From: Favolaschia claudopus
Lineage: Eukaryota; Basidiomycota; Agaricomycetes; Agaricales; Mycenaceae
DNA: 64,000 nucleotides
Reading direction: 5' to 3'
NCBI GenBank assembly: GCA_037176885.1
Contig: JAWWNJ010000016.1
Coordinates: 1,798,001 to 1,862,000, forward strand
The translations under genes were made by a program, and so were the position numbers. The notes beneath the pieces were generated by a model. That model saw only the letters and a program-made list of their open reading frames with translations, ran no database searches and was not told the origin of the DNA. This document shows positions 42,834 through 54,535 of the stretch, piece by piece; position 1 is the first letter of the stretch; each line of letters begins with the position of its first letter.

Positions 42834-45674
42834 ATGTCTACCAGCAGCGAACATGACGAGAAGGAGAAGGTCGGGTCCGAGTACGACGGTGTTGTCGAGG
42901 TCTCCCCCGATACCCTCGACACTGGTGCGGAGCTGCTCTATGGAAAGCACGAAGAGCTTGATCCCGTCGAGGCGGATCGCATACGGTGCGCAGTCGTCCT
43001 TTCTTCTTTTCTTCCTCGGTTCCTGGCTAACAGGAGGAATGCGAACGCTAGACGAAAAATCGACATGCACCTTATGCCCCTGATGTGCAGTGCGTCTGCT
43101 ATTCATTTCCTTCGTTCCGTCTTGTTCTGAAATGGAATCTTTCTTTCCCCAGTTCTATACTGGTACGTCACTGCGATTCTAGTTACAATAGATCAAGCAC
43201 AGCTCGACATTGACTTCGAATTCGCATGTGAAGGATTCAATTCATGGACAAGGTGTGTAGCACATCGCTCCATCTCTCTCTCTCTCTCGACTCTGTGTTT
43301 CTCGAATCTCATCCATCCTCAGGCTACCCTGGGGAGTGCTGCGATTCTCGGTATATTGTCAGTCCCTCGCGATCTCCACTTCTTCTATCGCGTACTAATA
43401 CTCGACGAAATTCAGAAAAGACGCGCATTTGACAGCCAACCAGTACGTCTCACTCCTAACCATCTTCGCTTCCGACCAGCACCTAAGTTAACCTTTCTAG
43501 ATACAACTGGTACGCCTCCCCCCAATCGACTCCTCATCCTCATTGCGACATATGTTCGAAACGCTCACACGCCAATACAGGCTCGGCACGATCTTCTACC
43601 TCGCCTACCTCGCCTTCGACTTCCCGCAGAACTTGGCTCTTCAGCGCTTCCCCGTAGCGAAATGGATGTCGTGCGTCTTTCAATGTCTTCTTGCCATCCC
43701 CAACGATATCTTATCTGACTTCGACTAAACCCCGCTTAGACTCAACATCCTGTTCTGGGCTATCGCGCTCATGGCGCACGCTGCGTGCAAGTCCTTTGGT
43801 GCATTGTTTGCCGTGCGGTTTATACTGGGTGCTTGCGAGGGGTGAGGTTTTTTTCCTTTTCTTTTTTCTGGCAGTATCTCCCCTTATGACGACGAGCTGA
43901 TATGTTGCCTGCCTCGTTGCAGCTCCATTACTGCGGGATTCCTCCTCGTCACGGCTATGTTTTATACCCGCAAGGAACAGACTACGAGAGTGTGAGTGTA
44001 ATATCTTCTCTTATCCTGGTCATAGTCATTCTCCTTCGCATGCTGAACACCATCTTTGCTTTCATCAGTGGATATTGGTGTAAATACCTTTCTCATCCCC
44101 TCTTGTCTATATCACACACACTGACTCTGATTCGCCTCTTCTTCTTATTCGTGTAGTCTTGATGAACGGCACCGGTACGCTCTCCCTTTCTCCATCCATC
44201 ATTGACTCGCACGCACTCATCCGTGCGTGTATATCACAGCACAAATCATATCCGGCTTCGTCTCCTTCGGCTGCCTGCACATCCGCACAACGACGCTCCA
44301 CCCGTGGCAATGGCTCATGATCATTACTGGCATTGTCACCGTTATCACTGCCGTCGTGTTTTGGTTCGTATATATACGTCCAAGCGTTTTGTCCGACGGT
44401 ACCGAGCAAGCACGTTCTCATTTCATTGTCCTCAGGTGCTTCTTCCCCGACTCGCCCACGACGGCTTGGTTCCTGACCCCCGAGGAGCGTGTGAAGGCCG
44501 TGCTTCGTATCAAAGTATGCTCTTTCTTCCAGTCCTCAGCCCTCTGAATATAACGCTTCTCACCAGGTCAACCAAACTGGTGTTGAAAACAAACACTTCA
44601 AAAAGGAACAGTACGTCCTTCCCTCGCCTGTTGGTTTTTGCCTCCCTTTACAGTAACCGCTTAACTCAGGATGATCGAAGCCCTCACCGACCCCAAAACC
44701 TGGCTCTTCGCGCTCTTCGCCGCCCTCGCCAACGTCACAAACTCCCTCGTCAACCAACGTCAGCTCATCGTCGCCTCCTTCGGATTCACTCCCCTCCAGA
44801 CCACCCTCCTCGGTTGCGTCGACGGTGTAGTCGAAATCGTCGCCATCGCCTCGGGTGTGAGTATAGCTGCAAGGATCCCGAATAGTCGTGCGTATGTCGG
44901 GTGCATATATATCACCCCGGCTGTATTGGCTGTGTTCTTGATAAATCTGCTGCCGTGGAGTAATAAGATTGGGTTGTTGTTCAGTATCTGGTTGACCGGT
45001 GCGCCTTTTCCTTTCCTTGGGTGGTCGATCTTTGTATTGATACGTTCGTTCTAGGAATCAATGCTCCGAGTTTCGGTAGGGATTATTATTCTTGTTCAAG
45101 CAATGATGGGTCCTTCCTGACTTGATTTTCATCCAGTTCTGATTCTTTCGTGGTTGGGCGTCACCACGGCAGGACACACCAAGAGGATCACCGTCAACGC
45201 TATCCTGCTCGGCGCATACTGCGTCGGAAACTCCGTCGGTCCGCAGATGTGGCTGGCAAAGTACAAGCCGGTTAGTATTATACTCGTTCATCATTCATGA
45301 GTACTCCCAAATCAATCTGACTTGAATTGAATTCGTCGACGACAGCGCAACCACGTCCCTTGGATCGTCATCGCCATCTGCTACGCCGGCATGGCGCTCA
45401 CTCTCCTCGCCATCCGCTTCTACCTCGCCAGACAAAATGCCCGCCGCGACGCTGCGGGGCCGGATGACACCTACGATAATGTCTACGTCCAACACGTCAA
45501 CGCTGATGGCGCAACTGAGAAGGTCAAGGTCGACAAGGCGAGTTTCCTTTTCCTTTCTCCTTTGATTGTTCGCATAGATGAAAGGTGGAACTGACGACGC
45601 GCTTTCTTTGCGGATGACAGGAATATCTCGACCTGACGGATCTCCAGAACCGCGAGTTCCGATATGTTCTTTAA
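42834..45674 (+). CDS. MFS transporter, Dal5/TNA1-like (anion:cation symporter family)
   Basis: The gene is cut into more than ten small exons. It encodes a soluble N-terminus (MSTSSEHDEKEKVGSEYDGV), a basic stretch (RRKIDMHLMPLMC) and about 12 transmembrane helices. Family marks are NQYNWLGTIFYLAYLAFDFP followed by QNLALQRFPVAKWM, RFILGACEGSITAGFLLVTA, and PWQWLMIITGIVTVITAVVF with FFPDSPTTAWFLTPEER. The second half includes LILGAYCVGNSVGPQMW-type sequence (ILLGAYCVGNSVGPQMW) and a cytosolic tail ending LQNREFRYVL. Relatives import allantoate, nicotinate, biotin or other organic anions with protons. The stop codon lies inside the first unit of a 610-bp tandem duplication, which leaves this 3' end complete. 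Confidence 0.87.
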
Positions 45675-46811
45675 TGGCTTCGATGGATTGCGTAATATTA
45701 GTTTCTCGGTCAGTGTGTTCTGGTATCCACCGTTGTTGCTGTTCGGATGTGTTTTTGTATGATCACTTTAATGAGTATGCCGTTGTATCGTTGCTGATTA
45801 AGTAACCTTCTGGATCTCGAGAAATTCGCACACTGGCAGCTCTGAGCACTGACGGAAGCAGACTCACCTCATGTATCGCCTGGCGCACACAATCTTGAAC
45901 ACATAGCGTCCGCCTACGAGAGACTACGCGCGCGGTGACTTCCTTGACCGCCATGTCACGTTTTCCCGCCATCAGATGGCGCATCAATGATTTATCACTC
46001 AACAACGACAACACCTAAACGATATATTGCAGGAAACCAGTAGGAAACGTTCTATTCATCCTTCCACACATTCCACTCTAGAACAGCGGGTGGGTGCTGA
46101 CAGGATTTTCTGGCACCCCCTCCACAACATCCCAATGCTCCACAATACACGTCCCATTATAGCGGTAGATATCCAAAATCGCCGTCGGGCGCATGCATAG
46201 ATGGCGGTGGAACTGACGCGCTTTCTTTGCGGATGACAGGAATATCTCGACCTGACGGATCTCCAGAACCGCGAGTTCCGATATGTTCTTTGAATTAATG
46301 GCTTCGATGGATTGCGTAATATTAGTTTCGAGGTCTGTGTGTCTGGTATCCACCGTTGTTGCTGTTCGGATGTGTTTCTGTATGATCACTTTAATGAGTA
46401 TGCCGTTGTATCGTTGCTGATTAAGTGAGTAACCTTCTGGATCTCGAGAAATTCGCACAGCTCTGAGCATCGACGGAAGCAGACTCACCTCATGTATCGC
46501 CTGGCGCACACAATCTTGAACACATAGCGTCTGTCTACGAGAGACTACGCGCGCGGTGACTTCCTTGACCGCCATGTCACGTTTTCCCGCCATCAGATGG
46601 CGCATCAATGATTTATCACTCAACAACGACGCCTAAACGATATATTGCAGGAAACCAGTAGGAAACTTTCTATTCATCCTTCCACGCATTCCACTCTAGA
46701 ACAGCGGGTGGGTGCTAACAGGATTTTCTGGCACCTCCTCCACAACATCCCAATGCTCCACAATGCACGTCCCATTATAGCGGTAGATATCCAAAATCGC
46801 CGTCGGGCGCG
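45584..46811. repeat. Tandem duplication of about 610 bp spanning two convergent gene ends
   Basis: Unit 1 is 45584-46205 and unit 2 46206-46811. Each contains the last part of the transporter gene, the gap, and the last ~118 bp of a SnoaL-like gene on the opposite strand. They differ by small indels and substitutions (for example TTCTTTAATGG versus TTCTTTGAATTAATGG). The transporter uses unit 1 and SnoaL copy D uses unit 2, so both genes remain whole, while a broken copy of each end lies at the centre. Confidence 0.88.
46078..46195 (-). pseudogene. Truncated SnoaL-like fragment (duplicated 3' end)
   Basis: The reverse strand encodes only the last ~39 residues of the family (RPTAILDIYRYNGTCIVEHW, then DVVEGVPENPVSTHPLF), differing from copy D at one residue. 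It has no first exon or promoter and arose from the 610-bp tandem duplication. Confidence 0.85.
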
Positions 46812-47264
46812 GCATGAAGCCGTCCGCGCGCCAATGCACCCACGCAAAAGGCGGCTCGAAGGCGGTGTGCAAGATCTGCACGGTGATGGAAAGGTTGGAC
46901 GATTTATCGAGGAGGGGGTAAACGAAGTTGAACGATGCGAGTTGGCCGTCGGTGATGTCGGGTTTGTGGTTTATGTAGTCGGAGGTGAGGTGGCTATAGG
47001 CGCCGACGATGTCCCTGAGGAGAAGATGATGAGAATAAGAAGGATACTAGAGGAGTAGGGATCTTATTAATTGAGAGCGAACTTGACGAACCTGGAAATG
47101 TAGAATTGGTCGTTGAACTGGTCGTTTATTGCCTGCTGTTCCACGACAGTGGCGGGCTTGACAACGCAGGGAACGGGGGTGGATGTGCCAGCTGCATGCG
47201 TGGTAGCAACAAACTCGACTAAAGTAAGAGTAAGAGTGGTGAAGAAGGCAGTTGAGAAGCGCAT
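46696..47264 (-). CDS. Secreted SnoaL-like protein, copy D, 163 aa
   Basis: Exons 47264-47092 and 47014-46696 join over a 77-bp phase-2 intron, giving 163 aa. The signal peptide (MRFSTAFFTTLTLTLVEFVA) is followed by TPVPCVVKPATVVEQQA. The body has TSDYINHKPDITDGQ, LHTAFEPPFAWVHWRADGF and AILDIYRYNGTCIVEHWDVV, ending HPLF. It keeps the Cys pair and the intron position of copies A-C but is the most divergent (IYRYNGTCIVEH in place of VFRFNGTCVQEH). An upstream in-frame ATG at 47303 exists; I prefer 47264 because the signal peptide begins there. Confidence 0.85.
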
Positions 47265-48021
47265 GTTGTTTTTGTTTGTGAAGCGTGTATTGAAAGAGAG
47301 CAAGTGGCGTATCTTATATACCGAATTCGCAGAGTTGATTCCTACGCATGAATGAGTCAGGGCTGAATAAGATGGGGCGGAACTCGTCCGGTGGAGGGGA
47401 TAACGGGATGGAGTGTGGCAACTTGAGGTTAATAACAGTGAGAGAATTAGGAATCAATATTATGTTGAGGATGGTCTGCGAGCTATTTGAAGGGGTGCAA
47501 GTCAGCTTTTGTTGCAATTAGGAATCAACATTATGTCTGTGCGCCCGCGGTCACAGAAATTAGGAATCACTTATTACGCTCGGAAGAATTCTGACACTCC
47601 AATGCGTCGAGTTCACTGGACTACTACAATCTGCGTTGTCATCAATATAGAGAGTAATACTTCATCCTTCTCTTTTGAAACGAGGCAAGAGGAGCACTCG
47701 AGAGCAACTCGAGTGTTGTGAAAAAGGAACATGAAGAAATTTCGGCAGTCAGCGTGATTGCATCACATCTGTGTTGATCACGGAGATCGCCGAAGCCTCT
47801 TGTTCTCAACGCTCATGTCCGTTTTCGATTCGACGACGTCCGGAACACAAACGAAGCGGAGAGTCTTTGCGAACGTCAGAGTTTGTCACTTCGCCTACCG
47901 GGTCAGCCGCTAGCTAACCATTGCGGTTTTCTCTACCTCTACAACGGCAGAGGCAAGGACCAACGGTTGACAGCCTGCCAGTGAAATTTCAGTTTGAATA
48001 GTAAGTCTCCCAGCCGCCCGA
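47265..48021. other. Intergenic stretch with a short repeated motif
   Basis: AATTAGGAATCA occurs three times (about 47448, 47517 and 47559) with related following sequence (AYATTATGT or CTTATTACG). No gene is supported. The 48-64 kb repeat begins at 48022. Confidence 0.45.
47313..47320 (-). promoter_or_regulatory. TATA box of SnoaL copy D
   Basis: TATATAAG on the reverse strand, about 50 bp upstream of the start. Confidence 0.5.
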
Positions 48022-48211
48022 GCCAACATTGTACTTGCTGTAGTGTTTAGCACTTCCATTGCCCAGCGGACGACGGAGAGGATCCTCAGGGTCGTGTAAA
48101 CTTCCTTCCTTCCGAGCCGTAGCGCCAGCCAAGTGGATATTTCACGGCACGTTTTTCGAAAACATTCAATTGCCATCGTCTCTACGCGAACGGGCAACTC
48201 CCGTTTTGGCT

Positions 48212-48304
48212 CAAGTTCTCTTCTCGCCGCCCGCTCAATCCTCCTCGCCCATCTTGGCCGGATTTTATTGACGAAGGACGGTGGTGAGCGATGGCGGCGG
48301 CGCT
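48212..48304 (+). other. Fragments copied from the 7TM gene locus
   Basis: GGCTCAAGTTCTCTTCTCGC plus CTCAATCCTCCTCGCCC matches the reverse strand of 41495-41535, upstream of the 7TM gene. It is followed directly by about 50 bp (GGATTTTATTGACGAAGGAC onward, encoding GRILLTKDGGERWRRRS) matching its coding region at 41220-41275. The intervening ~210 bp are missing. The same mosaic is at about 57677-57769 in copy 2. Confidence 0.72.
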
Positions 48305-48396
48305 CGTCGTCCAGGCTTTTCGGTGCGTGACTGTCTTTTTCCTTTTCTCACTCAGCTGACCTCACTCGACGCGGACGCGCGTGTCCGGTCACCAAG

Positions 48397-49873
48397 ATGA
48401 CTCCGCCCACACTCACCACCCGAATTCAGGTGCGTCACGCTATTACTTCTCCCTTCGCTCTTCCTCATCCCTGCTCTCCCCAGCGGCGCCGTCCCGTTCA
48501 CCCCCTCGTCCCGCGTTCCGCTCACCCGCCGCCCGCCAACGCCGCTGCTCCGCTGATATCGACGTCAACGCCGTCTGTCGATCCCGTTTAGGCGACCTCC
48601 TCTTCCGCTCCCACGCCTCAACACCAACTGGGCGCGGTGCCCCCGCTTTTCACTCAGCGATCAACCTCAGTCCCCGCCGCGCCGCCGCCCCCTCGACTCT
48701 ACTACATACGTAATCGACGACCCCGCCTCTCAGCCGCCTCTATCCCTCTAGTTGACCTTTCACCACGCTCCGTAAATCCGCCCCGCCGCAACGACGCTGC
48801 CGACCCCCGCTTCGGCTCGTACACCGTCGGCAATCTGGGTTCCTACCACAAGGTAAGTTCCCAACCCAATCCGATTTCATCCAAGCACTCACCTTGTCAA
48901 TCCAGATAGCCCGCGCGCTCTAGCCCCAAACTCCAATCCTCACACCCTCTCCCGCCGCCCCCGCCGCCGCGCGACGCATGCAGCGAGAAGGCAACAGAGT
49001 ACATAGGGAAAAGGTGCGCTCTGCCCTGACATGGCTCCCCTTCCCGCGCTTTACTGACCACACTCCACCTTCTCTAGCCCACCGCCATTTTCCCTCTCTG
49101 CATAGCCCGTACGCGCCGCCTCCCCTCCCCACTCTCAAATCCCGAGTCTGACCCACGGGCCCCTACCGATGCCGCTGCCCGCCGCCGCTATCTCCGTCTC
49201 CACCACCATCAACTCCAACGTCGTCTCCGCCGCCACTTCCGACACACCGCCGCTCGATTGCGACACCACCTCACCGACGACATCGTTCGGCCGCCTCCCC
49301 ACCCTCCCGACATTCTCAACTGAAAATCCACCATCCCCTCAATTCCTTCTCCCCGCGCCACACCGCCGCCGCCCTCGACACCGTCGTCGGCGCTCCCGCT
49401 AGAATTAAAACACCACGTCGCGAACTTGCTTACGCCGCCACACGCCTTCCCGCCCTCTCCACGCCTCTTTCCCCTTCCAACTCCCCCTACAACCCCGCTC
49501 CCATGCCCCAATCGCCACCCCCCGCTTCCCTCGACATCCTCCAGACCATCAACGACGCCGACAGCGTCGTTTCCGCCCTCCGTTCGGCGGCCGACTCGAA
49601 AACACGCTAGAAATTGAAATCAAGTAAGTTGTTTTTCAATTTTGACGACGAATTGAACAAAACTTACTCACCTGCGTACCCACATCAACGCTGCAGGCCG
49701 CCGCCGCCCTCCTCGTCACCGTCAACGCCGACATCGTCGTCTAGCGCCGACTTGCCCAGAAACTCGCGCTGGAGTCAAAATAACGTGAGTTTCTTCGTTT
49801 TGGACGGCGAAAGAACCGGAATGACTCACCGACGTACCCGAATCAAGTCCGCGCGAGTCGTGTCGACTCGCGC
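48397..49873 (+). pseudogene. Decayed coding sequence of a Pro/Ser-rich, coiled-coil protein
   Basis: Protein-like pieces with intron signals can be followed: MTPPTLTTRIQ before a GTGCGT donor, YTVGNLGSYHK before GTAAGT, RRMQREGNRVHREK before GTGCGC, then TPRRELAYAATRLPALSTP, LSPSNSPYNPAPMPQSPPPA and SLDILQTINDADSVVSALR. A helical piece (LENTLEIEIK, AAAALLVTVNADIVV, RRLAQKLALESK) is reached only through a frameshift and stop codons. I do not know the family; it reads like a gag-like or element-encoded protein. A perfect hairpin GCGCGAGTCG-TGT-CGACTCGCGC closes the block (49851-49873). Frames are broken in both copies, though indel errors may contribute. Confidence 0.5.
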
Positions 49874-52800
49874 TCGGTAAGGAGATCAAAGGGAATAGAG
49901 GAGGAGACTCGGGTCGGCAGGGAAACGGTTGATGCGCAGTTGCGCGTTTGCAACGGGAGGAGGGCGGAAGAGCGGGGGTGGGCGACGGGTTGGGGAAGTG
50001 GAAACGGGGCGAGAGGAGCCGAAGTCGGTAGTGTAGTGTAATCTATCTACAATGTGAGTATCTAGTCAACTTGAATGAATTGAAGCTCGTTTTTGAATAA
50101 AATGACATCTGAGGGTGAATCGTCAGTAATCTACAAAGCGCGTAAGAGTCGAATTAAGTTCAATCGAATCAAATGAAAGGGAAGAAAGGAAAACTCACTT
50201 GGATTGCACCAAAGCTGCCAATCCCGAGGGCGCGAGTCAACTCGATGATTTGAAGAAGATGAATTATGAAGCGTTGAGTGTCAGCGTCCGAGGGAAATGA
50301 AGAGGAAGAAAGCTTACCTCGAGGAATTCATTTCAATTCAAACCCACCGCGAGTCGAAACGAATCGACTCGCTCGGATCAAACAAGCCTGCATTGAGGAT
50401 TGAATTGAAGATCTGGGAAGGAAAGTGTAGGTGAGTTGATGTTGAACACAGTAATACGGTGAATGAAATGAACTGAATTGAAGAAAGGCATACCTGTCGA
50501 GAATCAAGATAAAGATGACGTATGGAGTTCAAGTCAACCTTGAATCCAATTACCTTTGTGACTCGCAACCAACGAACGAACGAACGAAAGAAGGGAAATA
50601 AAAGAAACGGAACGAAACTCACCTCAGTCCAGTCCAGTATCCTTCTACTACCTATTCTAGCCTATGATACTTCGAGTTCGACTTCGACTTGTTAGAAGGT
50701 TCATCGACCGTGACTCCCGAGAATCGTTGGCGTTGAATCGCTAAGGCTTCAACCGAACTGTAGATGGGAAGAAAGAAAGAAGGAAAGGAAGAAAGGTTAA
50801 GGCAGTTGAGGGTCGGTTCAGGTTAGCTGAACTTCACTCACTTGAATCTGAATAGATAGAAGACATGCACGTGTGGGTATATACCTTCGATTGTATACGC
50901 GCGCGCGCGATTCAAACCAGCATAGTTTATTCCTTCGAAATTCAAGTCAGACGGTCAATATTTAGAGTAAGGAATCGAGATCAAACGTACCTGAAGCAAA
51001 AGAGGCATAGTTTCGGTGTTGAAGGTGAAGTTCATGGATGGTTGAATGCGAAGCGGCAAGGTTTCGGCGTCTAGGGTGTACAAATGTCAAGTCAGTATTG
51101 TTTGGAGTGGTATATTGAAGGAAGATATTAATGCTTACCGGCATAGTTATACCTTCACGTGAAAACTTGAAGGTACGGTGCCGCGCGAATCAAACCGGTA
51201 CAGGTTCGGCCTTCAAAACTCAAGTCAATTATCAGAGTAAGAAGTTGAAATTCAACGTACCTGATCGTAAGAAGCCATAGTTTCGGCATGGAAGTTGAGT
51301 GACACAGATAGTTGAATGCGAGGGGGCAAGGTTTTGGCGTCTGGCCTTCAAGGAACGAATCAGACAGTCAATAACTAGCGTAAGAAATCGAAGTTAAACG
51401 TACCTGAGACAAAACCGGCATAGGTTCGGCGTTGAAGTCGAAATACACGGAATGCCGGAGGCGGAGAGGCATAATTTGGCCTTCAGAGATGAGAAGAGTC
51501 AAATGAGCATGGATTTGTATAGAGAAATACAAAGAGCAAGACATACCTTAACTTATACCGGCATAAGTTCGGTATCGGGTCAAACGAAGGCTTACGACGA
51601 AAAGGTGACTTAGTTGAAGTCAGATTAAGTTCAAAGATGAAAGGGCTACTAGCGATGCGCACCTTGGACCAAGTGCAATACAACCTCAACTTGAAACCCA
51701 ACACCAAAAGTCTATAGTATATGAACGAGCGCAACCTTCAAACTTTGTTGGTTAGATTAAGATTTGAGTCACAGAGTAAAAGATCGTACCCACCGGACCA
51801 AAGTCAACTCAACCTCAACAAAGATAACCCGAAGTTCAATACACCAGTCGATCCTGAGCGATATGGTCAATAAACGAAGAGAAAAACGCGAAAGAAATAA
51901 AGAATCGGCTCACCGGGGGTCCCCGAGACAACACAGCGTATAACAGCTAAGGTCAGCATCGAGTTTGAGTCAATAAACAATACAACGACATGCTCTCGGT
52001 ACGAGCCTCGAGAACGCAAGGCTAAAAGAATCAGATCGCCCAGATTGAGTTGAGGGGTGAGATAGATGGACAGCGCACCTTGGTTCGAGTCCAAATCAAC
52101 TCCAATTTGAACGAGCTTCAAAAAACTGAAGAGCCGAAGACATTCAGTCAGTCTGTCTTGAAGTTGGGATAAAGGCTGAGACTGTACTCACCCGAACAAA
52201 ATCAACTTGACCTCAACGAAATTAACCCAGCCCGACGTTCATGATTCAACTAATCTCGACTGATTCAGACGAAAGGAATAGAAACAAAGTTGATGAGATG
52301 AAACGGTCGACTCACCACAGAAACCGGGACGGCGCCGAAGTCAAGACGCATACAAGTTTTGAAGTGGGACTTGAGTGGTCGAAGGGAAATGCTGGAGACC
52401 AACTATTGAACGGTAAGTAATCAGCGATAAAATAACGGTATCAGAACTGACCTAGACAATCAGAATGTACACTCAGGAAGCTATTTAAACGGTCAGTAAT
52501 TCAAAGTCGAGGTCGATGAGGAACCCACTTACCTTGCATACACAGTTCAAATGTGCGTCTCATGCACGCCAGGAATAAATACAAACTGAATGAAAGGTCA
52601 ATCAGGGCTCGAGGTATTCGAAGGAATGAATCCACTTACCTATACAATTTGAAGATCGGTTCGGCATTGTATGTAGTAGTCATAATGTGCATCGAAGATA
52701 TCAATGGGATAAACGAAATAAACACTAATGAGAAGGTTAGTAGAAGATTTGAAGGGCCGATCGACAACTCACCAGTATATTCCAAGTCGAAGTGGTACTA

Positions 52801-53530
52801 GACAAGAACAATTGAAGTCCGTTCAATACTGACCCAGTAACGACGCACCAGAGAGATGTAGTACCTATAATTGAGAGAGAATAAAGAGTCAGTTCATATC
52901 TGAAAACCAAATCGAAGGTGAAAGTCACAAACGAGAAGCCATCGACATGAAAGTTAATGAAGAAGGACAAGCCGAGCGAAAGCCGAATAAGTCCGAAGGC
53001 CGAGTCGGAGGGCGAAAGTGTCGAATTGAAGGAAAGACGAGTCGAGTAGAGTCTGTTGAAGGTAGCATTAGAACAGTTGAATACAAAAGCAGAAGCCAGA
53101 CCAAAGTCACAAGGCAAATGTGACTGAAAGCCATTGATCATGAATGCACTGCGTTGGAAATGAAGGAGCGAGTCAATGAACAGAATGGAGCGCTGAGGAG
53201 GCGAGGTAAGAGAAGGAGAGTGAAGGAGTTAACCCTAGAGTAGGGTCAGTCGAAGATAGTGAAAAGCAAAGACGCACCGCGGTATATATAGGCCTCACCG
53301 GCAATTGCCGAACACCCGCAAACCCAACAACTTTGCTCGCAAATCGTCCCATTCACGGCGCCGAGGCCACGCGTCCACGTCGTACGATGTCTCAGAATAC
53401 GTGGCAAGGATTCCGCAGCACCTGCCAAGCGAAAGACGGCGAGGTGGGTGGGTAACGGGACGGGGATTGAATTCAGTGAAAATATTCGTAAGTGCGTTGG
53501 AACCGCATAGAAGCAGTGGCGCACCTTCTC
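49620..53530 (-). other. Array of exon-like blocks with splice-donor-like ends, reverse strand
   Basis: Read on the reverse strand, more than 20 sites resembling G/GTACGT, G/GTAAGT or G/GTGAGT (seen forward as ACGTACC, CTTACC, CTCACC) occur at intervals of roughly 70-250 bp. Blocks between them have short open frames, some mutually similar (FNTETMPLLLQ, FHAETMASYDQ, FNAEPMPVLSQ before donors at about 50988, 51258 and 51398). No continuous protein with a known domain emerges. It could be an extremely intron-rich element gene or a repeat that carries splice motifs. Confidence 0.35.
50919..51575. repeat. Diverged short repeats with a GGCATAGGTTCGGC-like core
   Basis: Related cores occur near 50919, 51005, 51139, 51197, 51273, 51416 and 51559, each close to an ACGTACCTGA or CTTACC block. 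The same array recurs about 9.46 kb to the right (60383-61035). Confidence 0.6.
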
Positions 53531-54535
53531 GATTGTTTCACAAAATGATGCGATCAGACGGAGGGTCGTAACGCCGAGAAGGATGGGGGAAAGGGTCGAG
53601 GAAAGCAGAGAGTTGAGATAGGGGTGAATGGGTGATTTGGACGTGGAGGCAAGGCTGCGCGCACAAGAGCGGTAGAAACTGGTAGATTTTACTCAAAACT
53701 GAGGAACTTAAGTTCCCAAATAGGAAGATCTTAGCTTCACACGGCCATACAAGCGAGGCAAGTTGACACACACCTGAAATTCTTCCGGTCCCAGCAACGC
53801 TCCAATTCCTCCGATCGCTCCAGAACCTTCTCCGACGTCGCGGGTATCCATTTGCAACCGGTAGTGGTAACTTTGAGTGGTACTGCGCCGGTAGGAGGTG
53901 TCCAGACACCGGTTTTCGAAAATTCGAGGGCAGCGCACAGTGCTCGTTGACGGGCGTTCCTGAGCGGGAAAGCTGTTGGACTGGAAGGTTTGAATGTAGA
54001 TATACAGGGGACTACACACTTGAGTCGCGAAGGCGTCGTAGCCCAGTGTCCGCAGCCGTCGATGGTGGTGGTAAAAGCCAATGTTTGGAATTTCCTGTTT
54101 CGGCGACAATATCGTTGATCCGCTCGGCGATCAATTCGTCACGTCTCCCTCTCCCTCCATCTCATTTTTTTGAAGGCTCTTTGCCCACGATCCAGCCCCC
54201 AGCGCCAAGTCTCAACATATCGGCATGGCGCGCTCACGCGCGCGCGACGCGTCTGGACGGCGAATCGACGGGAAACCGCGGCATCTAATTCCATGGGTCT
54301 ATTTCGACGATTTTCTCTGATTTCGAGCTGGCTCGGACATTGCGCGGGGTGTTCTCTCGGCCACAATTTCTTTCGGCTGTCTGATTTACGAAAACTCGAT
54401 GCTTCTGAATGATAACGAACTCTGTGCTTCGAGTCCTGGACTTATGGCAATTTTGTGCTATGCTTTCCTGCTTAGACCAAGACGTCCGAGTCACAAAAAC
54501 AGGGCAAATCTAATTGTTCTAGGCGCTGGAGATTC

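Larger units (their letters stand above)
48022..54535. repeat. Long direct repeat, copy 1 (9.46-kb period)
   Basis: From GCCAACATTGTACTTGCTG at 48022 the sequence matches 57486 onward all the way to the right edge of the window (offset 9464-9465), so at least 6.5 kb is duplicated in direct orientation. Most differences are single-base insertions or deletions, with few substitutions. Inside are a decayed forward gene (48.4-49.9 kb), exon-like blocks on the reverse strand (49.6-53.5 kb) and open reverse frames near 53.7-54.1 kb. No long terminal repeats, reverse transcriptase or transposase is recognisable, so the element class is open. Confidence 0.88.

Noticed and set aside
45763..46626. Reverse frames starting MLSDKSLMRHLMAGKRDM in both units of the 610-bp duplication
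   Set aside because: They lie in the shared 3' flank of the transporter; conservation is explained by recent duplication, and no homologous family is recognised.
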